From Brevibacterium permense (GTDB lineage: Bacteria; Actinomycetota; Actinomycetes; Actinomycetales; Brevibacteriaceae): DNA of 64,000 bases. The translations under genes and the position numbers were made by a program. Every line of letters starts with the position of its first letter. Position 1 is the stretch's first letter. The notes below the pieces were generated by a model. It was given only the letters and a program-made list of their open reading frames with translations. It made no database searches and was not told the origin of the DNA. The DNA is taken from positions 62,001-126,000 of the forward strand of contig NZ_QYCP01000095.1 of assembly GCF_025506275.1 (NCBI RefSeq), read 5' to 3'. Below are positions 31,952 through 42,697 of the stretch, piece by piece.

Positions 31952-34018
31952 ATGTCGACGATCATTCGAGAAGTTCCTGCCGACACCATCGGAAACAGCA
32001 GAATCGGTGACTTCCTGTCGTGGGTCAACGAAAAGCACGGAATGTCTCTTACCAGCTGGAAAGAGCTCTACACCTGGTCGGCCACCGACATCGAGGACTT
32101 CTGGGAATCTGTGTGGATCTATTTCGGTGTCAAAAGCCACACACCATATGATTCGGTGCTCGAAGAGCGCGTCATGCCCCACGCGAAATGGTTCACCGGT
32201 GCCACGCTCAACTATGCCGAGCACTCCCTCGGCACCCCCGACCAGGCAGACGACCACGCCGTCACCGCAGTCTCCCAGACCCGCGACGATTTCACTCTGA
32301 CCTTCGACGAGCTGCGCTCCGAGGTCGCCCGAGTCCGTTCCGGTCTCATCTCGCTCGGGGTGAACAAGGGAGATCGTGTCGTGGGCTACCTGCCCAACCA
32401 GCCCGAAGCACTCGTGGCGTTCCTTGCCTCTGCGAGCCTGGGCGCGATCTGGGCCAGCTGCGCCCCCGAATTCGGCACCCAGTCGGTCATCGACCGCTTC
32501 TCCCAGGTCGAACCCACCGTGCTGCTGGCAATCCCCGGCTACAGATACGGGGCCAAAGACGTTGAACGCTCCGACGAACTCGCCGAGGTGGTCGCCGCCC
32601 TGCCGAGCCTCACCCACCTCGTACACGTCGACTACGGATCGTTCAGTCTCGATCCCGAACTGCGCGAGGCTTTCACGACGGGGACCGGACTCGACCATCC
32701 GATCGATGTCGTCGACTACGCGGAGCTCGGAACCGCCTCGGCGAGAGACGGCGAGTCGAAGACGGGTGACAATTCTCCGGACACATCCCTCACCGAGCTC
32801 GAATTCGAACCGGTCCCCTTCGACCACCCTTTGTTCATCCTCTTCTCCTCCGGAACGACCGGGAAGCCGAAAGCCATCGTGCACAGCCACGGCGGCATCT
32901 TGGTCGAGACGATGAAGAATCACGGCCTGCACTTCGACCTCGGGCCGGGCAGTCAGTTCTGCTGGTTCTCGACGACCGCGTGGATGATGTGGAACGCTCT
33001 GGTCGGCGGGCTCGTCGTCGGATCGGCAATCGTCATGATCGACGGCAACCCGAACTTCCCGGATTCGAAGGAACTGTGGCGCATCGCCGCGAAGAGCCGC
33101 ACGACGCTCATGGGCATGGCTCCCGGAGCGATCATGAGCGCGCGCAAGGACGGCTTTCGACCGACGGAGGAATTCGATCTGTCCACGGTCGAGCAGTTCG
33201 GCGCGGCCGGTTCCCCGCTCCCGGCCGAGGGCTTCGAATGGCTTGTCGAGCAGTTCGGGCAGAACGTATTGGTCAACGTCGGCTGCGGCGGCACCGATGT
33301 GTGCACCGGCATCCTCCAGGGATCGCCTCTGGCACCTGTGTACTCCGGTGAGATGACGGGCCCCTCCCTCGGCTTTGCGGCCACGGCCTATGACTCAGAC
33401 GGTCAGGAGATACTCGACGAACTCGGAGAGCTCGTCATCACCCAGCCCGTTCCCTCGATGCCTGTGACCTTCTGGGGAGAAGGCGGCGACGACCGATTCG
33501 AGAAGGCGTACTTCGAGAAGTTCCCCGGCGTTTGGCAGCACGGCGACTGGGTGCGGTTCACCTCTGACGGCGGAGTCGTCGTCACCGGCCGTTCTGACGC
33601 CACCCTCAACCGAGGCGGAGTGCGGTTGGGCACTGCAGACTTCTATTCCGTCCTCGACACTTTCGACGAGGTGGCCGATTCCCTGGTGATCCATCTCGAG
33701 GATCCCGACGGCGGAATGGGAGAGCTCGTGGTCTTCGTCCAGACCGAACCCCACGTGTCCTTCACCGATGACCTCTCGGTCCGAGTCCGCAAGGAGCTCA
33801 AGACCCGACTCTCCCCACGGCACATTCCCGACGAGGTCGTTCCCGTGACGAAGGTCCCTCTCGGTCGGACGGGCAAGAAGCTCGAAGTCCCGGTCAAACG
33901 CATCGTTCAGGGTGCCGCCCTCGACGAGGTCGCGAGCCCTGGCGCTCTGCAGGATCCGCATTCGCTTGACGAATACGTCGCTTTTGCCGACGCACGGAGG
34001 AAAAGTGAGTCAGCATGA
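31952..34018 (+). CDS. Acetoacetyl-CoA-synthetase-like ligase
   Basis: A 688-residue ANL ligase matching acetoacetyl-CoA synthetases in length and order: N-terminal ACAS_N-like part (FLSWVNEKHGMSLTSWKELY, then TLNYAEHSL), P-loop ILFSSGTTGKPKAIVHSHGG, TTAWMMWNALVGGL, and C-terminal RSDATLNRGGVRLGTADFY with VPLGRTGKKLEVPVKRI carrying the catalytic lysine. It activates acetoacetate or a related beta-keto acid. A second CoA ligase in a CoA-dependent operon is unusual; it may re-activate a beta-keto acid released by a hydrolase. The ATG at 31952 has AGGAAGTGA upstream and the stop overlaps the next gene. Confidence 0.9.
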   Translation: MSTIIREVPADTIGNSRIGDFLSWVNEKHGMSLTSWKELYTWSATDIEDFWESVWIYFGVKSHTPYDSVLEERVMPHAKWFTGATLNYAEHSLGTPDQADDHAVTAVSQTRDDFTLTFDELRSEVARVRSGLISLGVNKGDRVVGYLPNQPEALVAFLASASLGAIWASCAPEFGTQSVIDRFSQVEPTVLLAIPGYRYGAKDVERSDELAEVVAALPSLTHLVHVDYGSFSLDPELREAFTTGTGLDHPIDVVDYAELGTASARDGESKTGDNSPDTSLTELEFEPVPFDHPLFILFSSGTTGKPKAIVHSHGGILVETMKNHGLHFDLGPGSQFCWFSTTAWMMWNALVGGLVVGSAIVMIDGNPNFPDSKELWRIAAKSRTTLMGMAPGAIMSARKDGFRPTEEFDLSTVEQFGAAGSPLPAEGFEWLVEQFGQNVLVNVGCGGTDVCTGILQGSPLAPVYSGEMTGPSLGFAATAYDSDGQEILDELGELVITQPVPSMPVTFWGEGGDDRFEKAYFEKFPGVWQHGDWVRFTSDGGVVVTGRSDATLNRGGVRLGTADFYSVLDTFDEVADSLVIHLEDPDGGMGELVVFVQTEPHVSFTDDLSVRVRKELKTRLSPRHIPDEVVPVTKVPLGRTGKKLEVPVKRIVQGAALDEVASPGALQDPHSLDEYVAFADARRKSESA

Positions 34019-34983
34019 GCGCCGAGATGAACACGGGTCCGGTCAATGCTACGAATGAAGGACTCGCAATCGCCGTTATCGGCACTGGTGTCATCGGGGC
34101 CGCCTGGGTCTCGGGATTCCTCGCCGCCGGCCACAGCGTCACGGCTTTCGACCCGGCTGACGGAGCGGAGGAACGGCTGCTTGAGCAGGTGAAGGCCAAC
34201 CTCGAGGTGACCACCGGAATCAAAGGCTCACAGCTCGATCGTCTGGTCTTTGCACCCACCCTCGCCGAGGCGGTCGCCTCAGCTGACTTCGTCCAGGAGA
34301 ACGGTCCGGAGCGCCTCGAGGTCAAGCAGGCGATGCTTGCCGAAGTCGACGCTGTGGCGCCCGAGAAGGCAATCATCGCCTCGTCCACGTCAGGATTCTC
34401 TCCGAGCGAGATTTCAGCTGAAGCGACGAAAGCTCCGGGCCGCATCATCGTCGGACACCCCTTCAACCCCGCCCACCTCGTCCCCTTGGTGGAAGTGGTC
34501 CCCACCCCCGGGGCTTCCGCAGAACTCGTCGACAGGGCGCTGAAGATCTACCGGTCTATCGGGAAGAAGCCCATCCTCGTTCGAGCCGAGCTGCCGGGTC
34601 ACGTGGTCAACCGTCTGCAGGCCGCGCTGTGGCAGGAAGCCTACTCATTGGTCAATGAGGGTGTGGTCTCGGTGTCAGACATCGACACTGCGATCTCATA
34701 CGGCCCCGGGCTGCGGTGGGCGATCCTCGGACCTTTGGCGCAGCAGTCGCTGTCCGGAGGCTCCGGCGGAATGCGTCACGTCCTCGACCATTTGGGACCG
34801 CCGCAGGAGGTCTGGATGCACGACCTCAAGCAGGTTCATCTCGACGTGGACCTCAAGGAGAAGCTCATCGCCGGCGTCGACGACGAACTCGCAGGCAGGG
34901 ACTCCGCCGCCATCGCCCGACAACGCGATGAGATGCTCATCAGCCTGCTCGAGCTCAAGACCCGCTACGAGGAGCTTCCCTAA
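34015..34983 (+). CDS. 3-hydroxyacyl-CoA dehydrogenase / L-carnitine-dehydrogenase family
   Basis: A 322-residue NAD-dependent dehydrogenase. The Rossmann motif is VIGTGVIGAAWVSGFLAAGH (about 21-40); SSTSGFSPSE and GHPFNPAHLVPLVEVV form the family signature, and the C-terminal dimerisation domain contains LPGHVVNRLQAALWQEA. The segment ADFVQENGPERLEVK and the GPGLRWAILGP stretch resemble L-carnitine dehydrogenases as well as short 3-hydroxyacyl-CoA dehydrogenases. In this operon it most likely oxidises the 3-hydroxyacyl-CoA from the hydratase. It overlaps the synthetase stop by four bases. Confidence 0.87.
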   Translation: MSAEMNTGPVNATNEGLAIAVIGTGVIGAAWVSGFLAAGHSVTAFDPADGAEERLLEQVKANLEVTTGIKGSQLDRLVFAPTLAEAVASADFVQENGPERLEVKQAMLAEVDAVAPEKAIIASSTSGFSPSEISAEATKAPGRIIVGHPFNPAHLVPLVEVVPTPGASAELVDRALKIYRSIGKKPILVRAELPGHVVNRLQAALWQEAYSLVNEGVVSVSDIDTAISYGPGLRWAILGPLAQQSLSGGSGGMRHVLDHLGPPQEVWMHDLKQVHLDVDLKEKLIAGVDDELAGRDSAAIARQRDEMLISLLELKTRYEELP

Positions 34984-35025
34984 GCCTCGCAACCGTTGTT
35001 CACCCTTTGACTAGGAAAGATGACA

Positions 35026-35910
35026 ATGATCTACCAGCCAGCCATCGACACCGTGACGATCACGGCCATCGACGTTCACACCCATGTCGAAGCCGACGAC
35101 CACCAGCACACCTCGCTCGACCAGGAGCTCCTCGACGCTTCGGCGGGGTACTTTCGGGCATCGGTTCCCCGCACCCCGACCGTTGCCGATCTCGCCGACT
35201 ACTACCGCGAACGGAAGATGGCGGCAGTGGTCTTCACGGTCGACGCCACAACAGCGCTCGGCGGACATCCGCCTGTCTCATCCGAGACGATCGCCGAACT
35301 GGCCGCAGAGCACAACGACGTCCTCATCCCCTTCGGGTCCGTCGATCCCCGCAAGCCTGCCGAAGCGGTCGACCGCATCCGCGACCTTGCGACGAACTAC
35401 GGAGTGAGGGGCATGAAGTTCCACCCCAGTCTGCAGGGATTCGACCCGAGCCACTCCGACTACTACCCGATCTACGAGGTGTGCGCCGAGCACGGACTCG
35501 TCGCGCTCTTCCACACAGGCCAGACCGGAATCGGCGCAGGCTTGCCGGGAGGCCGCGGGATTAAGCTGAGGTACTCGGACCCGATGCTCCTCGACGACGT
35601 CGCTGCGGACTTTCCGGAGCTGACTATGATCCTCGCGCACCCGTCCGTACCATGGGCTGATGCATCGGTCTCGATCGCCACGCACAAGGCCAATGTCTTC
35701 ATCGATCTCTCCGGATGGTCGCCGAAGTACTTCCCGCCACAGCTCACCCGGGCCATCGGATCGGTGCTCAAAGAGAAGGCTCTGTTCGGCTCCGACTTCC
35801 CTCTCATCACTCCCGAGAGGTGGATCAGAGACTTCGAGAAGCTGGACGTCAAGGAAGAAGCAGTGCCACTGATCATGAAGGAGAATGCGCTGCGCGTACT
35901 GCGCCTGTGA
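35026..35910 (+). CDS. Amidohydrolase_2 family hydrolase (candidate beta-ketoacyl-CoA hydrolase)
   Basis: A 294-residue TIM-barrel metal hydrolase of the ACMSD/Amidohydro-rel family: metal ligands DVHTHVE, GMKFHPSLQGF, ALFHTGQTG, ILAHPSVPW and GSDFPLITP. In corynebacterial and agrobacterial hydroxycinnamate clusters a protein of this family is annotated as a 4-hydroxyphenyl-beta-ketoacyl-CoA hydrolase; here it closes an operon with exactly the preceding steps (ligase, hydratase, dehydrogenase), so the same role is proposed. Decarboxylase activity is the alternative. The ATG at 35026 is preferred to 35020 because AGGAAAG (35013-35019) abuts the earlier one. Confidence 0.8.
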   Translation: MIYQPAIDTVTITAIDVHTHVEADDHQHTSLDQELLDASAGYFRASVPRTPTVADLADYYRERKMAAVVFTVDATTALGGHPPVSSETIAELAAEHNDVLIPFGSVDPRKPAEAVDRIRDLATNYGVRGMKFHPSLQGFDPSHSDYYPIYEVCAEHGLVALFHTGQTGIGAGLPGGRGIKLRYSDPMLLDDVAADFPELTMILAHPSVPWADASVSIATHKANVFIDLSGWSPKYFPPQLTRAIGSVLKEKALFGSDFPLITPERWIRDFEKLDVKEEAVPLIMKENALRVLRL

Positions 35911-35967
35911 GCGTACGACCGAGCTGGCGACAGCCCGAACCGGCGCAATCGGTCGAAGAGCTTGTCT

Positions 35968-36549
35968 TCACCCTTCGAGGTGCTCGGTCAGCTTCAGCCC
36001 GCGCTGTGCCCACGCGATCTCGCTGCGGGCACGGTCAGCGAGCCCTTCGTAGGCGAATCGCTTATAGGTGATTGTCATCTCACGGTCCTTGTCGGCTGTG
36101 ACGGCGAGTCGACGGTTGAGCATCGGTGATTCGAGCGCATCTATGTTGGCGATCTCGTCTTCGATGTATTCGAGCTCCCCCCTCCATGCTTCGATGTGAT
36201 TGCGAAGGAAGGATATCCGCGCTTCGTGGTTCGCGGATTCGAGGTAGGCGGCTTTCAGATGAGCGGCATCGCGGGTGCGCTGATACTTGAGCGGAGAATT
36301 CATCCAATCGATGAACGATGATTCCCCCGCTTCAGTGACGTGGTAGACCCGACGCATGCCAGCGGTCCCACGCGCCTGCTCCTCGGGAAGGATGAGTCCT
36401 GCATCGGCCATCTTGCGCAGTTCCGGATAGATCTGCGAGTCGGGGGCGTGCCAGACATGGCCGACCGACTGTGAGAACTGCTTGGCCAGGTCATAGCCCG
36501 ACATCGGTTCGATCCGAAGAAGCGCGAGGATGGCACTTCGTAGACTCAT
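35968..36549 (-). CDS. PadR family transcriptional regulator (VanR-like by context)
   Basis: A 193-residue PadR regulator. The N-terminal winged helix (about 1-85) reads AILALLRIEPMSGYDLAKQF, then SQIYPELRKMADAGLI and RRVYHVTEAGES; a C-terminal helical dimerisation domain follows. PadR proteins repress phenolic-acid genes, and the vanillate regulator VanR of Corynebacterium belongs to this family. Here it follows ligM on the same strand behind a strong hairpin, and palindromes sharing ATTTGCCTAT flank the metF and transporter promoters 3.4 kb away. It is the best candidate to bind them. The ATG at 36549 has AGGACC upstream. Confidence 0.9.
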   Translation of the reverse strand: MSLRSAILALLRIEPMSGYDLAKQFSQSVGHVWHAPDSQIYPELRKMADAGLILPEEQARGTAGMRRVYHVTEAGESSFIDWMNSPLKYQRTRDAAHLKAAYLESANHEARISFLRNHIEAWRGELEYIEDEIANIDALESPMLNRRLAVTADKDREMTITYKRFAYEGLADRARSEIAWAQRGLKLTEHLEG

Positions 36550-36583
36550 CTCGTTGGTCCTGTTCTGTTTGTCTGAAGACGAG

Positions 36584-36613
36584 GAGGGTCCGGGCTGCAC
36601 AGCCCGGACCCTC
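36584..36613 (-). terminator. Hairpin terminator between ligM and padR
   Basis: Perfect 13-bp arms (GAGGGTCCGGGCT and its complement) around GCAC, directly after the ligM stop on the minus strand. The run after it is only moderately T-rich (TCGTCTTC). It may end ligM transcription or attenuate read-through into the PadR gene. Confidence 0.65.
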
Positions 36614-36627
36614 TCACATTACCGTTC

Positions 36628-39040
<2,413 letters not shown>

Positions 39041-39052
39041 GTCATCACCACC

Positions 39053-39904
39053 TCACTTTCGGGCAGTGAACTTCTGAATCCACTCGGCAGTGGCCAGCAG
39101 TCCGCCGAATGTGTAGAAGTGTGTCTTCGGGGCCTCCGGTGATTCCGTCTCACCAGCTTGGTCAGTCAGATCTCGGACGAATCTGTCCGGTCCGGCGGTG
39201 CCGACGAGATTCGTCAGCGAGAATCCGTATTTCTTGACGATTCCGGCACTCGTGCCCACACCGAATCGTCGGGCGTAGCCGAGAAGTCTCTTGATACCTG
39301 CCGGGCCCGGTGTGCCGATCCGGATCACCGATTCAATGCCATGGTCGCGAACCTCGCTGATCCATTCGCTGACGCGCTGCGCGTCGAATGCGAACTGGGT
39401 GAGAACGACCTGGTCCAAATTCTGCTCTGCCAACGCAGAGACCTTGGCGCCCAGGTGATACCAGAGATCGTGGTCACTGATATCGGGATGGCCCTCGGGA
39501 TAGCCGCCGACGCCGACTTCGGTGACCCCGTAGTCCTGCAGGATTCCGGTGCGGATGACCGACAGCGAATCCTCGTAGGGGCCCTCCGGCTCCGCGGGAT
39601 CACCCCCGACGACGAATACGTGCTTCGTCGCATTGACTTGCTGCAGTGCATCGAGAAAATCTCGGAGTTCCCGTTCGGACTTGAGCCGACGGGCGGAGAT
39701 GTGAGGAACCGGAACGAATCCCAGATCGGCCACGGCTTTCGACGCTTCTACTCGCATCGGGAGATCTTCGTTGCCGAGGAACGTGACATTGATCCGCGTC
39801 CCCGGCGGGATCGCATGTGCGGCTTCTCTGAGATTGGGAATGTCCTTTCCGGTCATCTCGAGTGAGAAGTCGTCCAGCAGGCCCGTTGCGGTAAGTGACG
39901 CCAC
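39053..39904 (-). CDS. metF: Methylenetetrahydrofolate reductase family protein
   Basis: A 283-residue flavin-dependent TIM-barrel enzyme of the MetF family: SLEMTGKDIPNL near the start in place of the usual EFFPP motif, VPHISARRLKSERELRDFL, VFVVGGDPAEPEG, VGGYPEGHPD, and LTQFAFDAQRVSEWI. With ligM and purU it would run in the oxidative direction, turning methyl-tetrahydrofolate into methylene-tetrahydrofolate. The GTG at 39904 is chosen because GAAAGGAA lies seven bases upstream and because the longer frame to 39958 would overlap the operator palindrome. The N-terminal motif is divergent, so a specialised paralogue is likely. Confidence 0.85.
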   Translation of the reverse strand: MASLTATGLLDDFSLEMTGKDIPNLREAAHAIPPGTRINVTFLGNEDLPMRVEASKAVADLGFVPVPHISARRLKSERELRDFLDALQQVNATKHVFVVGGDPAEPEGPYEDSLSVIRTGILQDYGVTEVGVGGYPEGHPDISDHDLWYHLGAKVSALAEQNLDQVVLTQFAFDAQRVSEWISEVRDHGIESVIRIGTPGPAGIKRLLGYARRFGVGTSAGIVKKYGFSLTNLVGTAGPDRFVRDLTDQAGETESPEAPKTHFYTFGGLLATAEWIQKFTARK

Positions 39905-39955
39905 GGTGAGATTCCTTTCGTCGACACTGCTTTGTGTTCTCCACATCACTATATG

Positions 39956-39985
39956 CATAGGTATTTGCCTATGTCCATAGACAAA
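39956..39985. promoter_or_regulatory. Candidate PadR operator upstream of metF
   Basis: Two overlapping palindromes: CATAGG/CCTATG with a six-base spacer at 39956-39973, and arms TTTGCCTATG / CATAGACAAA around TC at 39964-39985 with one mismatch. The site lies about 50 bases before the metF GTG and shares ATTTGCCTAT with the site at 40113-40131. Confidence 0.6.
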
Positions 39986-40112
39986 TTGCCGGGCAATCGT
40001 TTCTTGCGTGATTCACACACAAGGGACCTGTCGGCGCCACGAACCGCGGCATTCAGAGGACAGTCAGGCATTGCCGACGCGACACGACGCTGATAATGTG
40101 CAGCACATCACC

Positions 40113-40131
40113 ATTTGCCTATCGGTATAGG
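40113..40131. promoter_or_regulatory. Second candidate PadR operator, at the transporter promoter
   Basis: ATTTGCCTAT, then CGGT, then ATAGG: CCTAT and ATAGG arms with a four-base spacer. The first ten bases repeat those at 39963-39972, so the same regulator probably controls both divergent transcripts. Confidence 0.6.
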
Positions 40132-40180
40132 TATGCCGCAGCGAGGCGGCCCGGCCGACACATCTGAATCGGAGAAATGC

Positions 40181-41530
40181 GTGGATCTGCGAGAACGAAT
40201 CAACACTTCACATATGTCGACCTATCAATGGCTGATCGTCGGCATCTGCACTTTCCTCAATGCACTCGACGGGTACGACGTCTTGGCCATCTCATTCACG
40301 TCGAATGCAGTCAGCGATGAGTTCACCCTGTCAGGAACCACTTTGGGACTCGTCATGAGCGCGGCGCTCCTCGGCATGGCGGTCGGCGCACTGGTTCTCG
40401 GGCCGGTAGCCGATCGGATCGGACGCAAGAACATGATGATAATCGCGCTCATCGTCAATGCCGTCGGGCTGTTCTTCACAGCGACCTCGTCATCGGCTGC
40501 TGAACTCGGCCTCTGGCGCGTCGTCACGGGATTGGGAATCGGCGGCATCTTGGTCAGCACCAACGTCATTTCGGCCGAATACGCATCGCGTCGCCGTCGC
40601 GGGCTGGCCATCAGCATCTACGCCGCCGGCTATGGAATCGGTGCTGCTGTCGGCGGCAGCGTGATGATCAGCCTCATCGGGGCATTCGGATGGCGGTCAG
40701 TCTTCATCTTCGGCGGCAGTCTGACCGTGGTGTCCTTGTTCCTAGTCATCTGGCTGGTTCCAGAGTCCGCTTCGTACCTCTACAACCGGAAGCCGGCCAA
40801 CGCGCAGAAGCGTCTCGACGCCATCGCCGCGAAGCTCGGACACAATGAACCGGTCGACCTCTCGGCAACAGAATCGGATATGGATTCCGGTGCAGGCACC
40901 GGCAAAGGTGTGGGCTCACTGCTCAACCGCCGCAATCGTCGAGTTACCCTCGTCGTCTGGGCTACTTTCTTCATCGTCATGTTCGGGTTCTACTTCGTCA
41001 ACTCGTGGACTCCACGGCTGATGAATGAGACAGGGCTCAGCGAGTCACTGTCGATGGTTGTCACTGTGGGGCTGACTGTAGGCGGGGCCATCGGTTCAGT
41101 GGTCTTCGGACTCTTCACCTCGCGCTGGTCGACCCGGACCGTCCTGATGAGCTTCTCTGTCCTGGCCGCGATATTCATGGCGGTCTTCGTCTTCACCGCA
41201 CAGTGGCTGGGTATCGTCATCATCTTCGGTGTGCTGGTGGGAATGTTCACCAACGGCTGCATCGCCGGTCTCTATGTCCTCACACCACAGTCCTACTCAG
41301 CGTCGATGCGGTCGACGGGGTCAGGCTGGGGAATCGGCATCGGACGCTTCGGTGCCATCATCGCCCCGACAGCCACCGGCGCTTTGCTCGACGGAGGCTG
41401 GAGCCCGCAGGCAATCTACGTGCTCGTCGGTGCCATCCTGCTCCTGGCAGCGCTCGCGCTGGTCGGCATGCGCGGCATCGATGTCGAGGCGAATCGAAAG
41501 CCGGAGCCCGTGACCAGCCCTGCCCTATAA
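40181..41530 (+). CDS. AAHS-family aromatic acid:H+ symporter (PcaK/VanK-like MFS)
   Basis: A 449-residue transporter with twelve membrane segments. The start VDLRERINTSHMSTYQWL and the first helix CTFLNALDGYDVLAISFT with its conserved DGYD motif are characteristic of the aromatic acid:H+ symporters; GPVADRIGRKNMM is the 2-3 loop. The GTG at 40181 has GGAGAA upstream and gives the family-typical N-terminus; longer starts at 40115 or 40133 would overlap the operator. Divergent from metF-purU-ligM, it should import vanillate or a similar methoxybenzoate. No ring-cleavage genes for the product are in the window. Confidence 0.9.
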   Translation: MDLRERINTSHMSTYQWLIVGICTFLNALDGYDVLAISFTSNAVSDEFTLSGTTLGLVMSAALLGMAVGALVLGPVADRIGRKNMMIIALIVNAVGLFFTATSSSAAELGLWRVVTGLGIGGILVSTNVISAEYASRRRRGLAISIYAAGYGIGAAVGGSVMISLIGAFGWRSVFIFGGSLTVVSLFLVIWLVPESASYLYNRKPANAQKRLDAIAAKLGHNEPVDLSATESDMDSGAGTGKGVGSLLNRRNRRVTLVVWATFFIVMFGFYFVNSWTPRLMNETGLSESLSMVVTVGLTVGGAIGSVVFGLFTSRWSTRTVLMSFSVLAAIFMAVFVFTAQWLGIVIIFGVLVGMFTNGCIAGLYVLTPQSYSASMRSTGSGWGIGIGRFGAIIAPTATGALLDGGWSPQAIYVLVGAILLLAALALVGMRGIDVEANRKPEPVTSPAL

Positions 41531-41956
41531 GCAGGTCCCCCTCATCGGCGCCCCGGTGCTGAGAGGCGAACTCGTCTGTGACTCAGACGAATGCGGATTC
41601 CCCCGTCAGCGCCCGTCCAGCCTGCGTCAGCCCTCCTTGCTCCCTTCGGCCGTCCACCACAACTATTCACCTCCGGCTGGTCAACTCGCACTCTCGATGC
41701 CCTTTGAGGAGAGCCGCTCCGAACATCCCCGACACCGTACCGTCAACCATGAAGTGGGTGGAACACTTTTCGGGCGAAGGTCGAACTACGACACGCTGGC
41801 GCAGGAATGGAATCGTCCCAACGCCACGTGAGTTCGCCATCAGTGCAGAATCAGATACGTCGGTCGAGGGGCAGCTACTGAACGCCGAACAAAATTCACC
41901 GTTTCTTTATCCCCCACAGCAGAAGTGATTGTCGACTCCGTCTAAAATCGACTCTG
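41531..41956. other. Intergenic region without a supportable gene
   Basis: 426 bases between the AAHS transporter and the PAP2 gene. Short open frames exist, but none has a ribosome-binding site or a protein-like composition. A short CGTCTG/CAGACG inverted repeat near 41570 may help termination. The end of the region holds the -10 box TAAAAT at 41943-41948. Confidence 0.5.
41943..41948 (+). promoter_or_regulatory. -10 box for the PAP2 gene
   Basis: TAAAAT ends eight bases before the ATG at 41957. There is no Shine-Dalgarno sequence, which suggests a leaderless or very short leader. Confidence 0.5.
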
Positions 41957-42691
41957 ATGGTTGCTGAGCCCTATGTCGAATCCGAGAAGCTGATCAGCAA
42001 CCCCTCAGATCGCAGTCAGTGGACAGAACGAGCACAGGGGTTGCTGTCCTGGGCAACCTCAATCTGGGTCTTGGCGATTGCTTTCATCGTCGTCACATTC
42101 GCCGCGGCCGGCCCGCTGCGAGTCTGGGACTACAAGCTGAATCGACGGTGGCTCTATCTCTTCGAACCCGATCTCGTCTGGTTCTTTCAGCACGTCCTCG
42201 ACCCCATCGCAGGCCAGGCAGTCTGCCTTCCCGTCTTGGCGATCACCGCGATCGTGCTGGCACGCAAACGTCGGTCCTGGCGACCGATCGTCTTCGCGGT
42301 CGCCGTCGAAGCGGCCTTCTACCTCGGCATCGGTTCGCTCAAGGTCCTCCTCGCTCGACCGGCGACCACCCTGCACGACCCGCGGTTCTTCCAAGGCGGT
42401 CTCATCGAGATCGGCGGCCGCGGAATCAGCTACCCGTCCGGGCACGCAGCCGAAGCCGTGCTCATCTACGGAGCAGTCGCCTACCTCATTGCCGCTTACG
42501 GCAAGGTCTCCACCAGAACCGTGCGCCTGTTGTGCTGGGGCGTCGCAGCGGTCAGTGTGAACTCCGTGGTCGTGTCCTTCGCCCTCGGCTGGCACTGGGC
42601 CACCGACCTCGTCGGGGGTCTGCTGATCGGCGGATTCTTCCTGCGACTGCTCATCATCGCCGATCGGCGAATACCCGATCCCAGAACCTGA
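41957..42691 (+). CDS. PAP2 family membrane phosphatase
   Basis: A 244-residue phosphatidic-acid-phosphatase-type membrane enzyme with five or six membrane segments. The three catalytic motifs are recognisable: KVLLARP, YPSGHAAE and the third motif SFALGWHWATDL, where the histidine and aspartate are kept but the usual arginine is replaced. Such enzymes dephosphorylate lipid phosphates or undecaprenyl pyrophosphate at the outer face. It stands alone, convergent with the acyl-CoA dehydrogenase downstream. Confidence 0.85.
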   Translation: MVAEPYVESEKLISNPSDRSQWTERAQGLLSWATSIWVLAIAFIVVTFAAAGPLRVWDYKLNRRWLYLFEPDLVWFFQHVLDPIAGQAVCLPVLAITAIVLARKRRSWRPIVFAVAVEAAFYLGIGSLKVLLARPATTLHDPRFFQGGLIEIGGRGISYPSGHAAEAVLIYGAVAYLIAAYGKVSTRTVRLLCWGVAAVSVNSVVVSFALGWHWATDLVGGLLIGGFFLRLLIIADRRIPDPRT

Positions 42692-42697
42692 CGGCGC

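Noticed and set aside
41578..41928. Small open frames between the AAHS transporter and PAP2 gene
   Set aside because: No ribosome-binding site, Pro/Arg/Ser-rich random composition and no promoter in place.
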